64,000 nt of DNA from an uncultured Oscillibacter sp. (GCA_910577405.1 CAJTMG010000017.1:11269-75268), one strand, 5' to 3'. Positions 51,141 through 60,705 are shown, counted from the stretch's first letter. The notes: generated by a model from the letters alone, not told the origin. Made by a program: numbers and translations.

Positions 51141-53840
51141 TCAGCGAAGGACAGCGTTCAGCTCGGATTTCAGCAGCGCCAGAATGCCCTGCACATCCTC
51201 GTCGGCTTCCTGGGCGGTAAGGCTGCGGTCATCGGCCCGGAGTTCCAAGCTGAACGCGGCGCTCTTCTTCCCCTCGGGGATGCCGGGGCCGGTGTACACG
51301 TCGAAGAGGCTCACGGTTTTCAGAAGGCCCTTTGCGCCCCGGCGGATGCAGTCTTCCAGCGCGCCCACGGAGGTTTTCGCGTCACAGACCAGGGAGATGT
51401 CCCGGGTAACGGCGGGGAACCGGGGCAGGGGCTGATAGACGGGAGCGCCGCCCATGGAAGCGAAGAGGGCGTCGAAGGGCAGCTCAGCGGCGTAAAGGGG
51501 GCAGTCCACGTCGTAATTGGCGGCCACGGCGGGGTGAATCTGGCCCAGGACGCCCAGAAGCCGTTGGCCGCTGTAGACCTTGGCGCAGCGTCCGGGATGG
51601 TAGGAGGGATTCCCGCTTTCGGCCTCGTAACGGACGTTTTCGATCCGCAGGCCCTCCAGAACGGCTTCCACCGCGCCTTTGATGCCGTAGAAGTCCATAT
51701 CCGGCCCGTACGCGCCCATGGACAGGATTTTCGGTTCGTCCGCCATACCGGAGCCGTCGTTTTTCGCGAAGTACACCCGGCCCAGTTCGTAGAGCGTTAC
51801 GGATTTGTTGCGGTAGTGATTGTTCCGGGCCAGGATCTCCAGCATAGAGGGCAGGGTGGTGGCGCGCATGATGGACGTGTCCTCGCCCAGGGGATTGAGA
51901 ATCTTCACGGACTCCCGAAGGGGCGAATCTGCAGGCAGATTGATCTTATCGTAATATCCAGGGCTGATGAACGAATAGGTGATGATCTCGCTGTATCCCA
52001 AGCCGCGGCAGAACGCACCTATCGCGTTTTCGGCCTGCTGCACGGGACTCCAGCCACGGCGGGGATTCAGGCCGGAGGACAGGGTGTCGGGGATGTTGTT
52101 GTACCCGTAGAACCGCGCCACTTCCTCCGCCAGGTCCGCCATGCCCTCCACATCCATGCGCCAGGAGGGGACCTGTATCATGCCCCGTTCCTTGACGGTG
52201 GTGAAGCCCAGCTTCTGGAGTGTGGTATACATCACGTTCTCGGACACGTTGATTCCCAGAAGGGCGTTGATCTTGTCCGGCTCCACAGGAAGGGTCCGGG
52301 GCTGCGGGACGTAATTCAGGATATCAATCACGCCGTCCACCACCTCGCCGGCGCCCAGCAGTTCCACCAGTTCGCAGGCGCGGTCCACGGCGGGGAGGGT
52401 GTTCAGGATGTCAAGGCCCTTCTCGAATTTCGCCGACGCTTCCGTACGCATACCCAAAGCAAGGGCCGTCTTCCGGATGCACGCGCCGTCGAAATTGGCA
52501 GACTCGAAGACCACGTCCACGGTATCCGATACGATTTCGCTGTTCATGCCGCCCATCACGCCCGCAAGTCCCACGGCCCGGGTGTCGTCGGCAATCACCA
52601 GCATATCCGGGGTCAGCTTCCGGACGTTTCCATCAAGGGTGGTCAGCTCCTCCCCTGCCCTGGCCCGCCGGACGATGATCTTCCCGCCCTTTACATACCG
52701 GTAGTCAAAGGCGTGCATGGGCTGGCCGTATTCCAGCATGACATAGTTGGTGATATCGACAATGTTATTGATGGGCCGGACCCCGTTGGCACGAAGACGC
52801 TCCCGCATCCACTTGGGGGAAGGGGCGATTTTCACATTCCGGACCATCCGGGCGGTGTAGCGGGGGCAGAGGTCGGGGTCGGGGGTCTCCACGTCCAGAA
52901 GCTCCGGCAGAACCCCTTCCGCGCCGCCTTTGACCTCCGGCTGATGGAACAGGCAGGGCTTGTCGAAGGTGGCGGAGACCTCCCGGGCCAGGCCGATAAC
53001 GCTGAGGCAGTCGGGACGGTTGGGGGTGATTTCGAACTCTACCACATGGTCGTCCAGTCCCACAACAGGCCGGATGTCGTCGCCGGGCTTGCAGTCCTCC
53101 CGCATGACGAAAATGCCGTCGGGGATGCAGTGGGGGAACTCCTTCTGCTCCGCCCGGAGGTCTTCCAGGGTGCAGATGGTGTCCGTCTTTGTATTGTAGG
53201 CAACGAAATCGCCCGCATGGACGTTATCACAGCGGATATCCGGACAGACTGTAGCGTCCTTCACCATCATGCAGGTGTGATAGGAGCCGTCACCCAAAGG
53301 CGTACATTCCAACACCTGCGCCGCGACTACCGAACCGAAAATCTTATGCCCCGGCTGGATGTCCGCGGGAATGGACGGCTTTTCAGGGTCAATGGGCTTG
53401 TAGTCGTTCAGCAGGGCAGCGGCGGTAATGGCGGCGTAGGGGAAATCACGCTCGTCCAGGCCCAGTTCGCTGAGGGAGCAGAGCATACCGTTGGACAGCA
53501 CGCCACGCAGCTTGCCCTTCTCTATCTTCTTGCCGCCGGGAAGGGTGGATTTGTGCTTTGCCACGGGAACCAGATCGCCCTCGTGGATGTTCCAGGCTCC
53601 GGTGACGATTTGCAGGGGTTCCGCCTCGCCCACGTCCAGCTGGCAGATCCACATATGGTCGCTGTCCGGATGCCGTTCCATCTTCACAATGCGTCCGGCC
53701 ACAACGTTGGCAATCTCCGCCCCCAGGTCCTCGGTCACTTCCACCTTGGAGCCAGAAATGGTCATAGCCTCCGCGAAGGTCCGGTCGTCCACGGGGCCGA
53801 TATCCACAAATTCAGTCAGCCATTTACGGGAAAGTTTCAT
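51141..53840 (-). CDS. pheT: Phenylalanyl-tRNA synthetase beta subunit
   Basis: An 899-residue subunit charging tRNA-Phe together with PheS. Domains: EMAP-like tRNA-binding (about 40-150, with HPDSDHMWICQLDVG and SNGMLCSLSELGL), B3/B4 editing domain, B5 (about 410-485), the class II-like core and the C-terminal anticodon-binding FDX-ACB domain (PRFPAVTRDISLV...). It is about 100 residues longer than Bacillus PheT because of an extra segment at about 135-238, before the usual DGIFVM...EFEITPNRPDCLS. Same transcript direction as pheS, with one small gene between. Confidence 0.95.
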   Translation of the reverse strand: MKLSRKWLTEFVDIGPVDDRTFAEAMTISGSKVEVTEDLGAEIANVVAGRIVKMERHPDSDHMWICQLDVGEAEPLQIVTGAWNIHEGDLVPVAKHKSTLPGGKKIEKGKLRGVLSNGMLCSLSELGLDERDFPYAAITAAALLNDYKPIDPEKPSIPADIQPGHKIFGSVVAAQVLECTPLGDGSYHTCMMVKDATVCPDIRCDNVHAGDFVAYNTKTDTICTLEDLRAEQKEFPHCIPDGIFVMREDCKPGDDIRPVVGLDDHVVEFEITPNRPDCLSVIGLAREVSATFDKPCLFHQPEVKGGAEGVLPELLDVETPDPDLCPRYTARMVRNVKIAPSPKWMRERLRANGVRPINNIVDITNYVMLEYGQPMHAFDYRYVKGGKIIVRRARAGEELTTLDGNVRKLTPDMLVIADDTRAVGLAGVMGGMNSEIVSDTVDVVFESANFDGACIRKTALALGMRTEASAKFEKGLDILNTLPAVDRACELVELLGAGEVVDGVIDILNYVPQPRTLPVEPDKINALLGINVSENVMYTTLQKLGFTTVKERGMIQVPSWRMDVEGMADLAEEVARFYGYNNIPDTLSSGLNPRRGWSPVQQAENAIGAFCRGLGYSEIITYSFISPGYYDKINLPADSPLRESVKILNPLGEDTSIMRATTLPSMLEILARNNHYRNKSVTLYELGRVYFAKNDGSGMADEPKILSMGAYGPDMDFYGIKGAVEAVLEGLRIENVRYEAESGNPSYHPGRCAKVYSGQRLLGVLGQIHPAVAANYDVDCPLYAAELPFDALFASMGGAPVYQPLPRFPAVTRDISLVCDAKTSVGALEDCIRRGAKGLLKTVSLFDVYTGPGIPEGKKSAAFSLELRADDRSLTAQEADEDVQGILALLKSELNAVLR

Positions 53841-53885
53841 ATATCATTACTCCTTCTGTCAGGTAGTCAGTCTTCTTGATCGGGC

Positions 53886-54239
53886 TTACTCGTCTTCCTC
53901 ATCAGGCCAGATCGCGTCGTATTCCTCCCGAAGCAGGCGGCGCAGTTCCGTACCGTCCTCGACCAGGCTCCGGAAGGTCCTCTCGCACCGGAGAACCAGC
54001 TCTTCCGCGTCCGGCGCAAACGATACCCGGCAAACACCCGGTTCCGACGCGGAAGAACGGACGGCTTCCAGAATTTCCGGTTCGCTGGTCCGGAGGTAAT
54101 ATTGCAGCAAGGCCTCCCAATCCGCCCCCGCCAGCACCGTACCCAGAGGCCGGCCTATGGACGCGGGTTTCTCATGTTCGGTATCCAGACGGAGGGAAAT
54201 CCCGCTGTTATCCTTGTAAATATGCAGATATTCCGACAT
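53886..54239 (-). CDS. Unknown protein between pheS and pheT
   Basis: A 117-residue acidic soluble protein starting MSEYLHIYKDNSGISLRLDT, ending in an acidic DEEDE tail. ATG 54239 follows AAAGGAGC; the open frame upstream of it is GC-rich spacer. It has no membrane span. Placed between pheS (150 bases upstream) and pheT (45 bases downstream), which are adjacent in most bacteria, so it looks inserted. Not recognised. Confidence 0.75.
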   Translation of the reverse strand: MSEYLHIYKDNSGISLRLDTEHEKPASIGRPLGTVLAGADWEALLQYYLRTSEPEILEAVRSSASEPGVCRVSFAPDAEELVLRCERTFRSLVEDGTELRRLLREEYDAIWPDEEDE

Positions 54240-54389
54240 AGCGGCGCTCCTTTCTTTTTCCAGGGAATGCAGGATAAACGCGCCCATAATGGATACGGAC
54301 GCCACCGCGCCCCAGGCAGGAACCATAACAGGCCGCGGCCCCTCCGCACAGCAGGCCTGCAAAAAACGCGGTCCAGGCCACGGCGCGCC

Positions 54390-55415
54390 TCAGAACTGCT
54401 CCAGGAAGCGCATATCGTTCTCGAAAATCAGGCGCATATCGGAAATCTTGTAGCGTCCCAGTGCCAGGCGTTCCAGACCCATGCCGAAGGCGTAGCCGGA
54501 ATATTCGTCGGGATCGATGCCGCAGTTCCGGAGGACATTCGGGTGGACCATGCCCGCGCCCAGGAGTTCAATCCAGCCCTCGCCCTTGCAGGTGGGACAG
54601 CCTTTGCCGCCGCATTTGTAGCACTGGATATCCACCTCGCAGGACGGTTCCGTGAAGGGGAAGTGATGGGGCCGGAACCGGGTGACTGTCTCGCGGCCGT
54701 AGATTTCCCGGATGACCTCGTTCAGGGTGCCTTTCAGGTCCGCCATGGTAATCCCCTTGTCCACTACCAGGCCCTCGATCTGATGGAACATGGGGGAGTG
54801 CGTTGCGTCGACTTCATCCTTCCGGTAGACGCGCCCGGCGGAAATCATGCGGATGGGCACCCCGAAGCCCTCCATAGCCCGGATCTGCATGGGGGAAGTC
54901 TGGGAGCGCAGGAGAATGGAGGAATCTTCCTTGAGATAGAAGGTGTCGGTCCAGTCCCGGGAAGGATGGTTTTCCGGGGCGTTGAGCTTGGTGAAATTAT
55001 AGTCCGCCTGCTCGATTTCGGGGCCGTCCATAATCTCAAAGCCCATGTTCAGGAAGATTTCCTTCATCTCGTCCAGCACGGCATACATAGGGTGTTTGTG
55101 TCCCATCGGGGGCTTTTTCCCGGGTATGGTCACATCCAGGGCTTCCGCGTCCAGACGGGCTTCCAGGGCCTTGCGGGAGAGGATGGCGGAATGGGCTTCC
55201 AAGGCCTTCTCCAGGCTGGCCCGCACGTCGTTGGCAAGCTGGCCCATCACGGGACGCAGCTCCGCCGGAAGCTTGCCCATCTGCTTCAGCACCGCCGTCA
55301 GCTCGCCTTTCTTGCCCAGATATTTCACCCGCAGAGCGTCCAGCCCCGCCGTGTCCTGCGCCGCGCCGATGGACTCCAGCGCGCCTTTCCGTATGGCCTC
55401 CAATTGTTCTTTCAT
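54390..55415 (-). CDS. pheS: Phenylalanyl-tRNA synthetase alpha subunit
   Basis: A 341-residue class II synthetase subunit carrying the catalytic site. N-terminal coiled coil (1-85), then motif 2 and 3 sequence: GPEIEQADYNFTKLNAPENH, HPSRDWTDTFYL, RPHHFPFTEPSCEVDIQC and GMGLERLALGRYKI. A cysteine cluster CYKCGGKGCPTCKGEG is present, as in many PheS. The Gly/Ala of the substrate pocket lies in YAFGMG. It follows the deacetylase gene by 82 bases with no terminator between. Confidence 0.96.
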   Translation of the reverse strand: MKEQLEAIRKGALESIGAAQDTAGLDALRVKYLGKKGELTAVLKQMGKLPAELRPVMGQLANDVRASLEKALEAHSAILSRKALEARLDAEALDVTIPGKKPPMGHKHPMYAVLDEMKEIFLNMGFEIMDGPEIEQADYNFTKLNAPENHPSRDWTDTFYLKEDSSILLRSQTSPMQIRAMEGFGVPIRMISAGRVYRKDEVDATHSPMFHQIEGLVVDKGITMADLKGTLNEVIREIYGRETVTRFRPHHFPFTEPSCEVDIQCYKCGGKGCPTCKGEGWIELLGAGMVHPNVLRNCGIDPDEYSGYAFGMGLERLALGRYKISDMRLIFENDMRFLEQF

Positions 55416-55497
55416 AATATCAAAACCCTTTCTTTGAATTTGAAATCAGGAGTGAGGAATGGGAAATTTTCTTTGGACCCGCAGTCTTTCAGAATCC

Positions 55498-56349
55498 TCA
55501 GCTCTCCCGGCCCAGAAGGACCTTTACGCCGTTTTTCAGTCTTGTCAGAAGGGGCGGGTCCAGCAGCCGGGCAGCGGAATCCTTCATGGTGACGGAGTAC
55601 CTTGGCAGGTCGCGGAGGCCCTCGGCAAGGTCGGCGGTGCGGGGATGGGTGGACGCCGTGACGGGGAAGAGCTCCTGAATGAGCGCATCGGCGTCGGGGT
55701 CATTCCGTCCGAAGGGGTAGGCGAAAAAGGTGGGCGGCGCGACGTTCTCCGCAATCAGGTCGAAGCTCTTTTGAATATCGTCCAGCACCCGGGTCTGAAA
55801 CTCCGCGTCGGACTCGCCGGGAAGCCGTTCCACGCCGTTGGGTTCTCCGGGGATAAAGCGTCCGGCCCGTTCGTCCAGATTGTGCAGGGCGTAGGCGTGG
55901 GACCCGATTTCCACCAGGCCGGACGCGTGCATCTCCTGACACATGATCCAGGATACAAACTCATCCGACCAGCAGTCCTGCATCAGCGTCATGATGGAAA
56001 TCACCGCCTTGGCCTGATGCTTCAGAAGCAGTGGATAGGCCAACTCGTAATTGCTCCGGTAGCCGTCGTCAAAGGTAATCAGCACAGGCTTTTCCGGAAC
56101 CTTCCCCGCGGCAAGCTCCCTCGGCAGAACGGTTGTGTACCCGTTGTCCGCCAGCCATTGCAGGTCCTCCTCCAGACGCCCGGCAGTGATGCTCATCTCA
56201 TTGCAGTCCTCGCCGTCCGGAACTATGTTGTGGTACATCAGCACCGGCATGGGGATCTCAGCCGCCGTCCGGACACGCACAATTCCCCAACCGATTCCCG
56301 CGCATATAACCAGAAGCGCCGCCAGCAGCAGGCATAACTTTTTCAGCAT
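55498..56349 (-). CDS. Polysaccharide (peptidoglycan) deacetylase
   Basis: A 283-residue membrane-anchored NodB-family enzyme that removes N-acetyl groups from wall or other glycans. N-terminal anchor (about 4-24), then MYHNIV, the metal-binding TFDDGY (92-97, D95), H151 and H156 in SHAYALH, and FAYPFGR. ATG 56349 follows AAGGAAGG. It is the first gene after a T-box leader and lies upstream of pheS without a terminator, an unusual position. Confidence 0.9.
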   Translation of the reverse strand: MLKKLCLLLAALLVICAGIGWGIVRVRTAAEIPMPVLMYHNIVPDGEDCNEMSITAGRLEEDLQWLADNGYTTVLPRELAAGKVPEKPVLITFDDGYRSNYELAYPLLLKHQAKAVISIMTLMQDCWSDEFVSWIMCQEMHASGLVEIGSHAYALHNLDERAGRFIPGEPNGVERLPGESDAEFQTRVLDDIQKSFDLIAENVAPPTFFAYPFGRNDPDADALIQELFPVTASTHPRTADLAEGLRDLPRYSVTMKDSAARLLDPPLLTRLKNGVKVLLGRES

Positions 56350-56371
56350 AACACCTTCCTTATCCAGACCG

Positions 56372-56606
56372 CAAAAAAAGCCCTCCGCCCCAGTCTGTTG
56401 GGACGAAAGGCAATCCTTCCGCGGTACCACCCAATTTCACGAAAACCTCGTGCGCTTGCCGTCCCTGTAACGGAGGACTTCCCGCCATGTCTCCACGGAG
56501 GCTCCCAGGCGAACCAAACGACGCGCCGCAGACGGGTTTGCAGCCGGTGGCCCGTCCTCTCTTGGCGGCGTGGACTTCGTTATTTTCCTGTTCATCGCCG
56601 ATATGA
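56372..56606 (-). promoter_or_regulatory. T-box riboswitch leader
   Basis: On the minus strand the T-box core GGGTGGTACCGCG (56432-56420) is exact. It is followed by a terminator, GCCTTTCGTCCC with GGGCGGAGGGC and TTTTTTT (56411-56372). Upstream are a Stem I-like region with ATGAACAGG and a base helix GGCGA/TCGCC. The specifier could not be fixed: TTC (Phe), TTT or TGG lie near 56512-56519. The pheST context favours Phe. Uncharged tRNA would pair with the T-box and let transcription into the deacetylase-pheS genes continue. Confidence 0.9.
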
Positions 56607-56612
56607 ATACTA

Positions 56613-56641
56613 CTTATAGCATACTTTCTCTCAAATTGCAA
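56613..56641 (-). promoter_or_regulatory. Promoter of the T-box transcript
   Basis: On the minus strand TTGCAA (56641-56636), 17 bases, TATAAG (56618-56613). Confidence 0.7.
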
Positions 56642-56775
56642 GGGGGAACTTTTCGGTTAAAACGGGCAGCGCGCCATCCAGACCCGACGGCCTGCTTTCT
56701 GATTCAAGCTGTCCTATGTGAAACTGCCCGGCAGCAGAAACAAGAAGCCTTCACGCCGCGCGAATCCGGGCCCTC

Positions 56776-57456
56776 CTAAATATGCAGGTACCAGATCGTC
56801 ATAATGGCGAAATCCGCGAACATATGCACCGTCCAAGAGTTGTACAGCGTGCCGTTCTTATGGTCCACGCAATCGAAAATCAACCCTCCGGCGGTCAGGC
56901 CAGCCAAAGCCAGTCCCAGCAGCACGGGCGGAAAAGACGTGCCGATCATCCCGATATGGTAAACGGCAAACAGTACGGAGCTGAACAGATACGCCGTTTT
57001 CCGGGACGCGTACCGGGACAGCTGCACAAACGCCACAAGCCGGAACAGGAATTCCTCAAGAAACGAATTACAGAACGAAATATAGAACGCCACCCCAGCA
57101 AAGCTGTCCGCGTTCACCCTCTGGTCCGCCGAAAGAGACTCTACCAACGCCGCGTAATCAAACAGATTCTTCGTCAGAACGTACCCGGCGAAAATCACCC
57201 CATAGATGGAAAAGCCCAGCGCCAGCAGTCTCGCGACGCCCTTTCCGTCCAATCTGAAAGCGGGGCTGGATAAACGAACCCCCGCCGTCCTTGCAGCGAT
57301 CAAGGGGACGAGCAGGAAAACGACGGCTTTGACCGCGGATTTGACTGCATACGCCGGTTCTGCTACGGTTTCGATAAACGCCATAAACACGCAGCAGGCC
57401 GTGACAAGCGCCATGATTTGATATGCTCTTTTCCTGCGTCTGTCTGTCCGCGTCAT
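56776..57456 (-). CDS. CPBP-family membrane protease
   Basis: A 226-residue polytopic protein of the CPBP/Abi (CAAX-protease-like) family. Active-site motifs: EExxxR as E134-E135-FLF-R139, H167 in FAVYHIG and H211 in HMFAD. About seven membrane spans. Family members process small peptides or confer self-immunity, but the target here is unknown. ATG 57456 with AGGCGG upstream is preferred; ATG 57480 would lie two bases from the predicted transcription start. Confidence 0.88.
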   Translation of the reverse strand: MTRTDRRRKRAYQIMALVTACCVFMAFIETVAEPAYAVKSAVKAVVFLLVPLIAARTAGVRLSSPAFRLDGKGVARLLALGFSIYGVIFAGYVLTKNLFDYAALVESLSADQRVNADSFAGVAFYISFCNSFLEEFLFRLVAFVQLSRYASRKTAYLFSSVLFAVYHIGMIGTSFPPVLLGLALAGLTAGGLIFDCVDHKNGTLYNSWTVHMFADFAIMTIWYLHI

Positions 57457-57488
57457 TCTGCTGTACCGCCTGTCTGTCATTTCCGCAC

Positions 57489-57517
57489 ATTATAGCATAA
57501 ACGCGCCCTCTTTTCAA
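57489..57517 (-). promoter_or_regulatory. Promoter of the CPBP gene
   Basis: On the minus strand TTGAAA (57517-57512), 17 bases, TATAAT (57494-57489). Confidence 0.8.
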
Positions 57518-57740
57518 CAGGATCACAGCGTTTTTTCAGTCCTGGACCCGTCTTGCGGAGATTGGGGCGTTATGGTAGAATTACGGGAACAAAAGGAGGC
57601 CGGTTTATGCCGTCAGCAACATTTACGACTTACGGCGGGAACGAGAAGGAAATTATCCGCAGGGGCGTCGGGGCCATCGGGAAGAAACGCAGTCTGCTTC
57701 TGGAGGCCCACGGGATAGACCTGGCGCAGGAACAGTGTTG

Positions 57741-58367
57741 TCACAGGAAGAGGCTGTCGAAAATCTCTGCGGTTTCCTCGGACATCCGGCGGGTGGCGGT
57801 AAGGCTTGTGGAAAGGACGTTTCCGTTTTTATCCAGCCGCAGCTCCTTTTCCTTGCTCTTGGGATACCCGAACCGTAACAGCGGAACGCACTCCTCGGGC
57901 ACGAGACGGGGAAGAATGGAAGTCCCCTCCTCTCCCCAGACCGCCCATTGGGAACAGCAGTTGAACGGCTCCTGATGCTTTGCGTGGGGCTTTTCTGTCT
58001 GCCGGATGATCTGCAATTGTTTGGGCACGTTCTCAATACCGCGGAAGGAGCCGCCTGCCGTGACATAAAAATCCTCCGCGTACTCCACGGCGACTCCCTC
58101 CGGCGTCAAAGCTCCGTATTCGCGCCCCAGCTCCCGCATACAATAGTCGAAGGCGCGTTCCCGATGGGTTACCGGCAGTCGGGCCAGGGCATACAGCTTC
58201 TTTTTCGCCAGCGTTACCGGAAACACCACGTCTCCCACTTTGATGGACGCGATGGTCGGCATACGGGAATGAATGCTGCCGAATACCACCTTGATGGGAC
58301 CTGTATCCCCTGCCTTTTTCAGTTCGTCCACCCGGTCCTGGGGCCAGTATACCATAAAATGTGCCAT
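57741..58367 (-). CDS. Unknown protein, possible PUA/EVE-like fold
   Basis: A 208-residue soluble protein starting MAHFMVYWPQDRVDELKKAG. The segment GPIKVVFGSIHSRMPTIASI, KVGDVVFPVTLAKKKLYALA looks like a small beta-barrel with an entry loop, reminiscent of PUA/EVE/ASCH domains. That resemblance is only by eye. ATG 58367 has AGGTG six bases upstream; a GTG three codons earlier is possible. No functional neighbour. Confidence 0.72.
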   Translation of the reverse strand: MAHFMVYWPQDRVDELKKAGDTGPIKVVFGSIHSRMPTIASIKVGDVVFPVTLAKKKLYALARLPVTHRERAFDYCMRELGREYGALTPEGVAVEYAEDFYVTAGGSFRGIENVPKQLQIIRQTEKPHAKHQEPFNCCSQWAVWGEEGTSILPRLVPEECVPLLRFGYPKSKEKELRLDKNGNVLSTSLTATRRMSEETAEIFDSLFL

Positions 58368-58739
58368 GCTGTTCACCTGCCGTTGTAGATTTGGATCTTT
58401 GGAACCGCTTTGTATACGTTTTGTAGTTTAAAGCCCTTGAATTGCTTTTTGTATTACAGGGCTTGTCAACTGTTTGTAAATTCCGGCTATTCAATTACGT
58501 TTCGTATTAAAGAAGCTCCAAACTGCTGTACTGATTTTAGCACATCCGGCTCTCTCTGTCAACGCGCAAATCAGGCTGTCCCTTTTAAAACAAGCGCTGC
58601 CGGGTATAAACTCCGTCGATTTCACGAAAGTCCCCCGCAACTGTAACAGTCATCACAAAATGGGGCAGAATCAAAATGGCAGGCTTTGCGGCGCTTGATA
58701 AAGAGAACGCCTGGAAATTGGAAACCATGCAGAAAAGGA

Positions 58740-58768
58740 TTGCGTCGGGGCGAAAAGGGTCTTATAAT
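58740..58768 (+). promoter_or_regulatory. Promoter of the NAD(P)HX repair gene
   Basis: TTGCGT (58740-58745), 17 bases, TATAAT (58763-58768), 36 bases before the ATG. The stretch 58380-58739 before it holds no gene that could be supported. Confidence 0.65.
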
Positions 58769-58803
58769 GGAAGACGGAACAAGCATAAAAAGGAGGATGA
58801 ACT

Positions 58804-60354
58804 ATGAGACTGGCAGCGCCGGAACAGATGCGGGAACTGGACAGGAAGGCGACAGAGGAACATGGGATTCCGTCGATCGACCTGATGGAGCAGGCGGCGG
58901 CGGGGGTATGCCGGGAAACGCTGGCCCTTTTGCCGGAACGTCCTGGGAAGTGCCGGGCGGCGGTATTCTGCGGCGCGGGGAACAACGGCGGGGACGGCAT
59001 AGCGGCAGCCCGGATGCTCCATCTTTCCGGCGTAAAGGCCCGGGTGTTTCTGGCGGGCCAATACGAACGCCTGACCCCGGACGCGCTGGAGGAAACCCGC
59101 CGTCTGAGCGAATGCGGCGTGGAACTGGAGCCGTTCGACCCGGAAGACAAGGGGCAGCGGGCCTGGGTGCGGAAATGCCATGTGATAATAGACGCGCTCT
59201 TTGGTGTGGGACTGACCCGTGAGATCGCGCCGGATTCCCTGTTCGCGGCGGCCATCGAATGGATCAACCAAAGCCCCGGCAAAGTCATTGCGGCAGACAT
59301 CGCCAGCGGGATCGACGCCGGGACCGGGGAGCGAAAGGGCTGTGCAGTGCGCGCGGATGTGACGGTGACCTTTACCCTGCCCAAGATCGGACTGGCGGTC
59401 GGTGACGGCGCGCTGTATTCCGGCCGGGTGGTTGTGGAGGATATCGGCATTCCGGCGGGCCTGACACGGGAGCTGTCCTGTGCCTTCCAGACCGTGGGAG
59501 AAGATCTTGCCCGGGCCGCTTTGCCTGCCAGAAAGCCTGACGGTCATAAGGGGGATTTCGGCAGGGTTCTGGTAATTGGCGGTTCCGCGGGCTATACCGG
59601 CGCGCCTTTCCTGACGGCTTCCGCGGCGGTCCGGAGCGGCTGCGGGCTGGTGTATCTGGGCGTTCCTAATACTGTCTGGCCTGTGCTGGCGGTGAAATGC
59701 GCGTCCGCTATGCCGTTCCCCCTTCCGGACCAGGACGGCGGCCTGAAACTGGAAGCCGTGCCGGAAATCCTGCGGCGTATGGAATCCTGTGACGTGCTGG
59801 CCATCGGTCCGGGGCTGGGACGGAATCCGGAAACCTTGGAGGCCGTGCGGGAGGTCCTGCGGGAAACGGAAAAGCCCGTGGTCCTGGACGCTGACGGCAT
59901 AAACGCGCTGGAGGGGCATATAGATATTCTGGACAGCCGCCGGGACCGGGTGACCATCCTGACCCCTCACGAAGGCGAAATGGCCCGTATCTGCCAGAAC
60001 GTTCGTCAGGAGGACCGCCTGGGCTGGGTGAACAACTTTGCGCGGGAGCATCCCTGCATCGCGGTTTTGAAGGGGCATCGGACCATTACCGCCGTCAATA
60101 CCGGTTCCGCTGTCAACACGCTGGTGAACACGACGGGGAATTCCGGTCTTGCAAAGGGCGGCAGCGGCGATGTGCTGACGGGGCTGATCGCGTCCCTGCT
60201 GGCCCAAGGCGCAAGTCCCGTTATGGCGGCGGCAGGGGGCGTATGGATGCACGGCTATGCGGGAGACCTGGCGGCGGCGGACCTGACCCCTTGGCATATG
60301 ACCCCTGAGGACGTGATAAACCGCTTCCCGGAGGTCTTCGCGGCATTGCAGTGA
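58804..60354 (+). CDS. nnr: Bifunctional NAD(P)HX epimerase/dehydratase
   Basis: A 516-residue metabolite-repair enzyme that restores hydrated NADH and NADPH. The N-terminal epimerase domain (about 1-210) has GIPSIDLMEQAAAGV, CGAGNNGGDGIAAARML and DALFGVGLTREI. The C-terminal ADP-dependent dehydratase (about 230-510) has GGSAGYTGAP, AIGPGLGRN, LDADGINAL, LTPHEGEMARI and GNSGLAKGGSGDVLTG. Both active sites look intact. Length is typical of the fused form. Confidence 0.96.
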   Translation: MRLAAPEQMRELDRKATEEHGIPSIDLMEQAAAGVCRETLALLPERPGKCRAAVFCGAGNNGGDGIAAARMLHLSGVKARVFLAGQYERLTPDALEETRRLSECGVELEPFDPEDKGQRAWVRKCHVIIDALFGVGLTREIAPDSLFAAAIEWINQSPGKVIAADIASGIDAGTGERKGCAVRADVTVTFTLPKIGLAVGDGALYSGRVVVEDIGIPAGLTRELSCAFQTVGEDLARAALPARKPDGHKGDFGRVLVIGGSAGYTGAPFLTASAAVRSGCGLVYLGVPNTVWPVLAVKCASAMPFPLPDQDGGLKLEAVPEILRRMESCDVLAIGPGLGRNPETLEAVREVLRETEKPVVLDADGINALEGHIDILDSRRDRVTILTPHEGEMARICQNVRQEDRLGWVNNFAREHPCIAVLKGHRTITAVNTGSAVNTLVNTTGNSGLAKGGSGDVLTGLIASLLAQGASPVMAAAGGVWMHGYAGDLAAADLTPWHMTPEDVINRFPEVFAALQ

Positions 60355-60357
60355 CCC

Positions 60358-60672
60358 ATGGGCGCCGGGGGACTTTGGATTGGCCCATGGTTTCACCAGC
60401 CGCCGGAAACTGCGCGTAAGGACGGTAAACGGGTTCTGCTGCGCCGTCTGTGTTTCGGCCCGGCAGAATCGTGGGTCTGGTATGAGCTGGATGGAGCCTT
60501 CTTCCGCGAGGTCCGGGTCCTGGAGGGCTTGCAGACAAGCGAGGCCAGCGTGGACGCCGTAAGCCGGGAGGACCTGCGCCGTCTGTTGGATGCGGAAGCC
60601 GTTCTCTGCGAGAGCCAAGGCGGGGCGGATCTGGCGGCGCTGTTTCGCGCGGAGGCGGTAAAACTGCTGTAA
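60358..60672 (+). CDS. Unknown small protein downstream of nnr
   Basis: A 104-residue frame three bases after the nnr stop, with GC-rich codon use like nnr. It contains RRLCFGPAESWVWYELDGAF and a helical end (EAVLCESQGGADLAALFRAE). No clear ribosome binding site precedes its ATG, so translation would be coupled to nnr or start elsewhere. It is followed by the lipoprotein gene with a good ribosome site. Confidence 0.6.
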   Translation: MGAGGLWIGPWFHQPPETARKDGKRVLLRRLCFGPAESWVWYELDGAFFREVRVLEGLQTSEASVDAVSREDLRRLLDAEAVLCESQGGADLAALFRAEAVKLL

Positions 60673-60705
60673 TTTTATATTCTGAAAGGACAGGGAGGTA
60701 AAACG

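Noticed and set aside
50943..53879. A 978-residue plus-strand open frame
   Set aside because: Antisense shadow of pheT, for the same reason.
54240..54389. Possible extension of the unknown gene between pheS and pheT
   Set aside because: The frame is open, but the only good ribosome site (AAAGGAGC) is before ATG 54239.
57607..57975. A plus-strand frame with AAAGGAGG before its ATG
   Set aside because: It starts well but runs antisense through the end of the unknown gene at 57741-58367 and turns into low-quality sequence. It could be the remnant of a lost gene, but this is not supportable.
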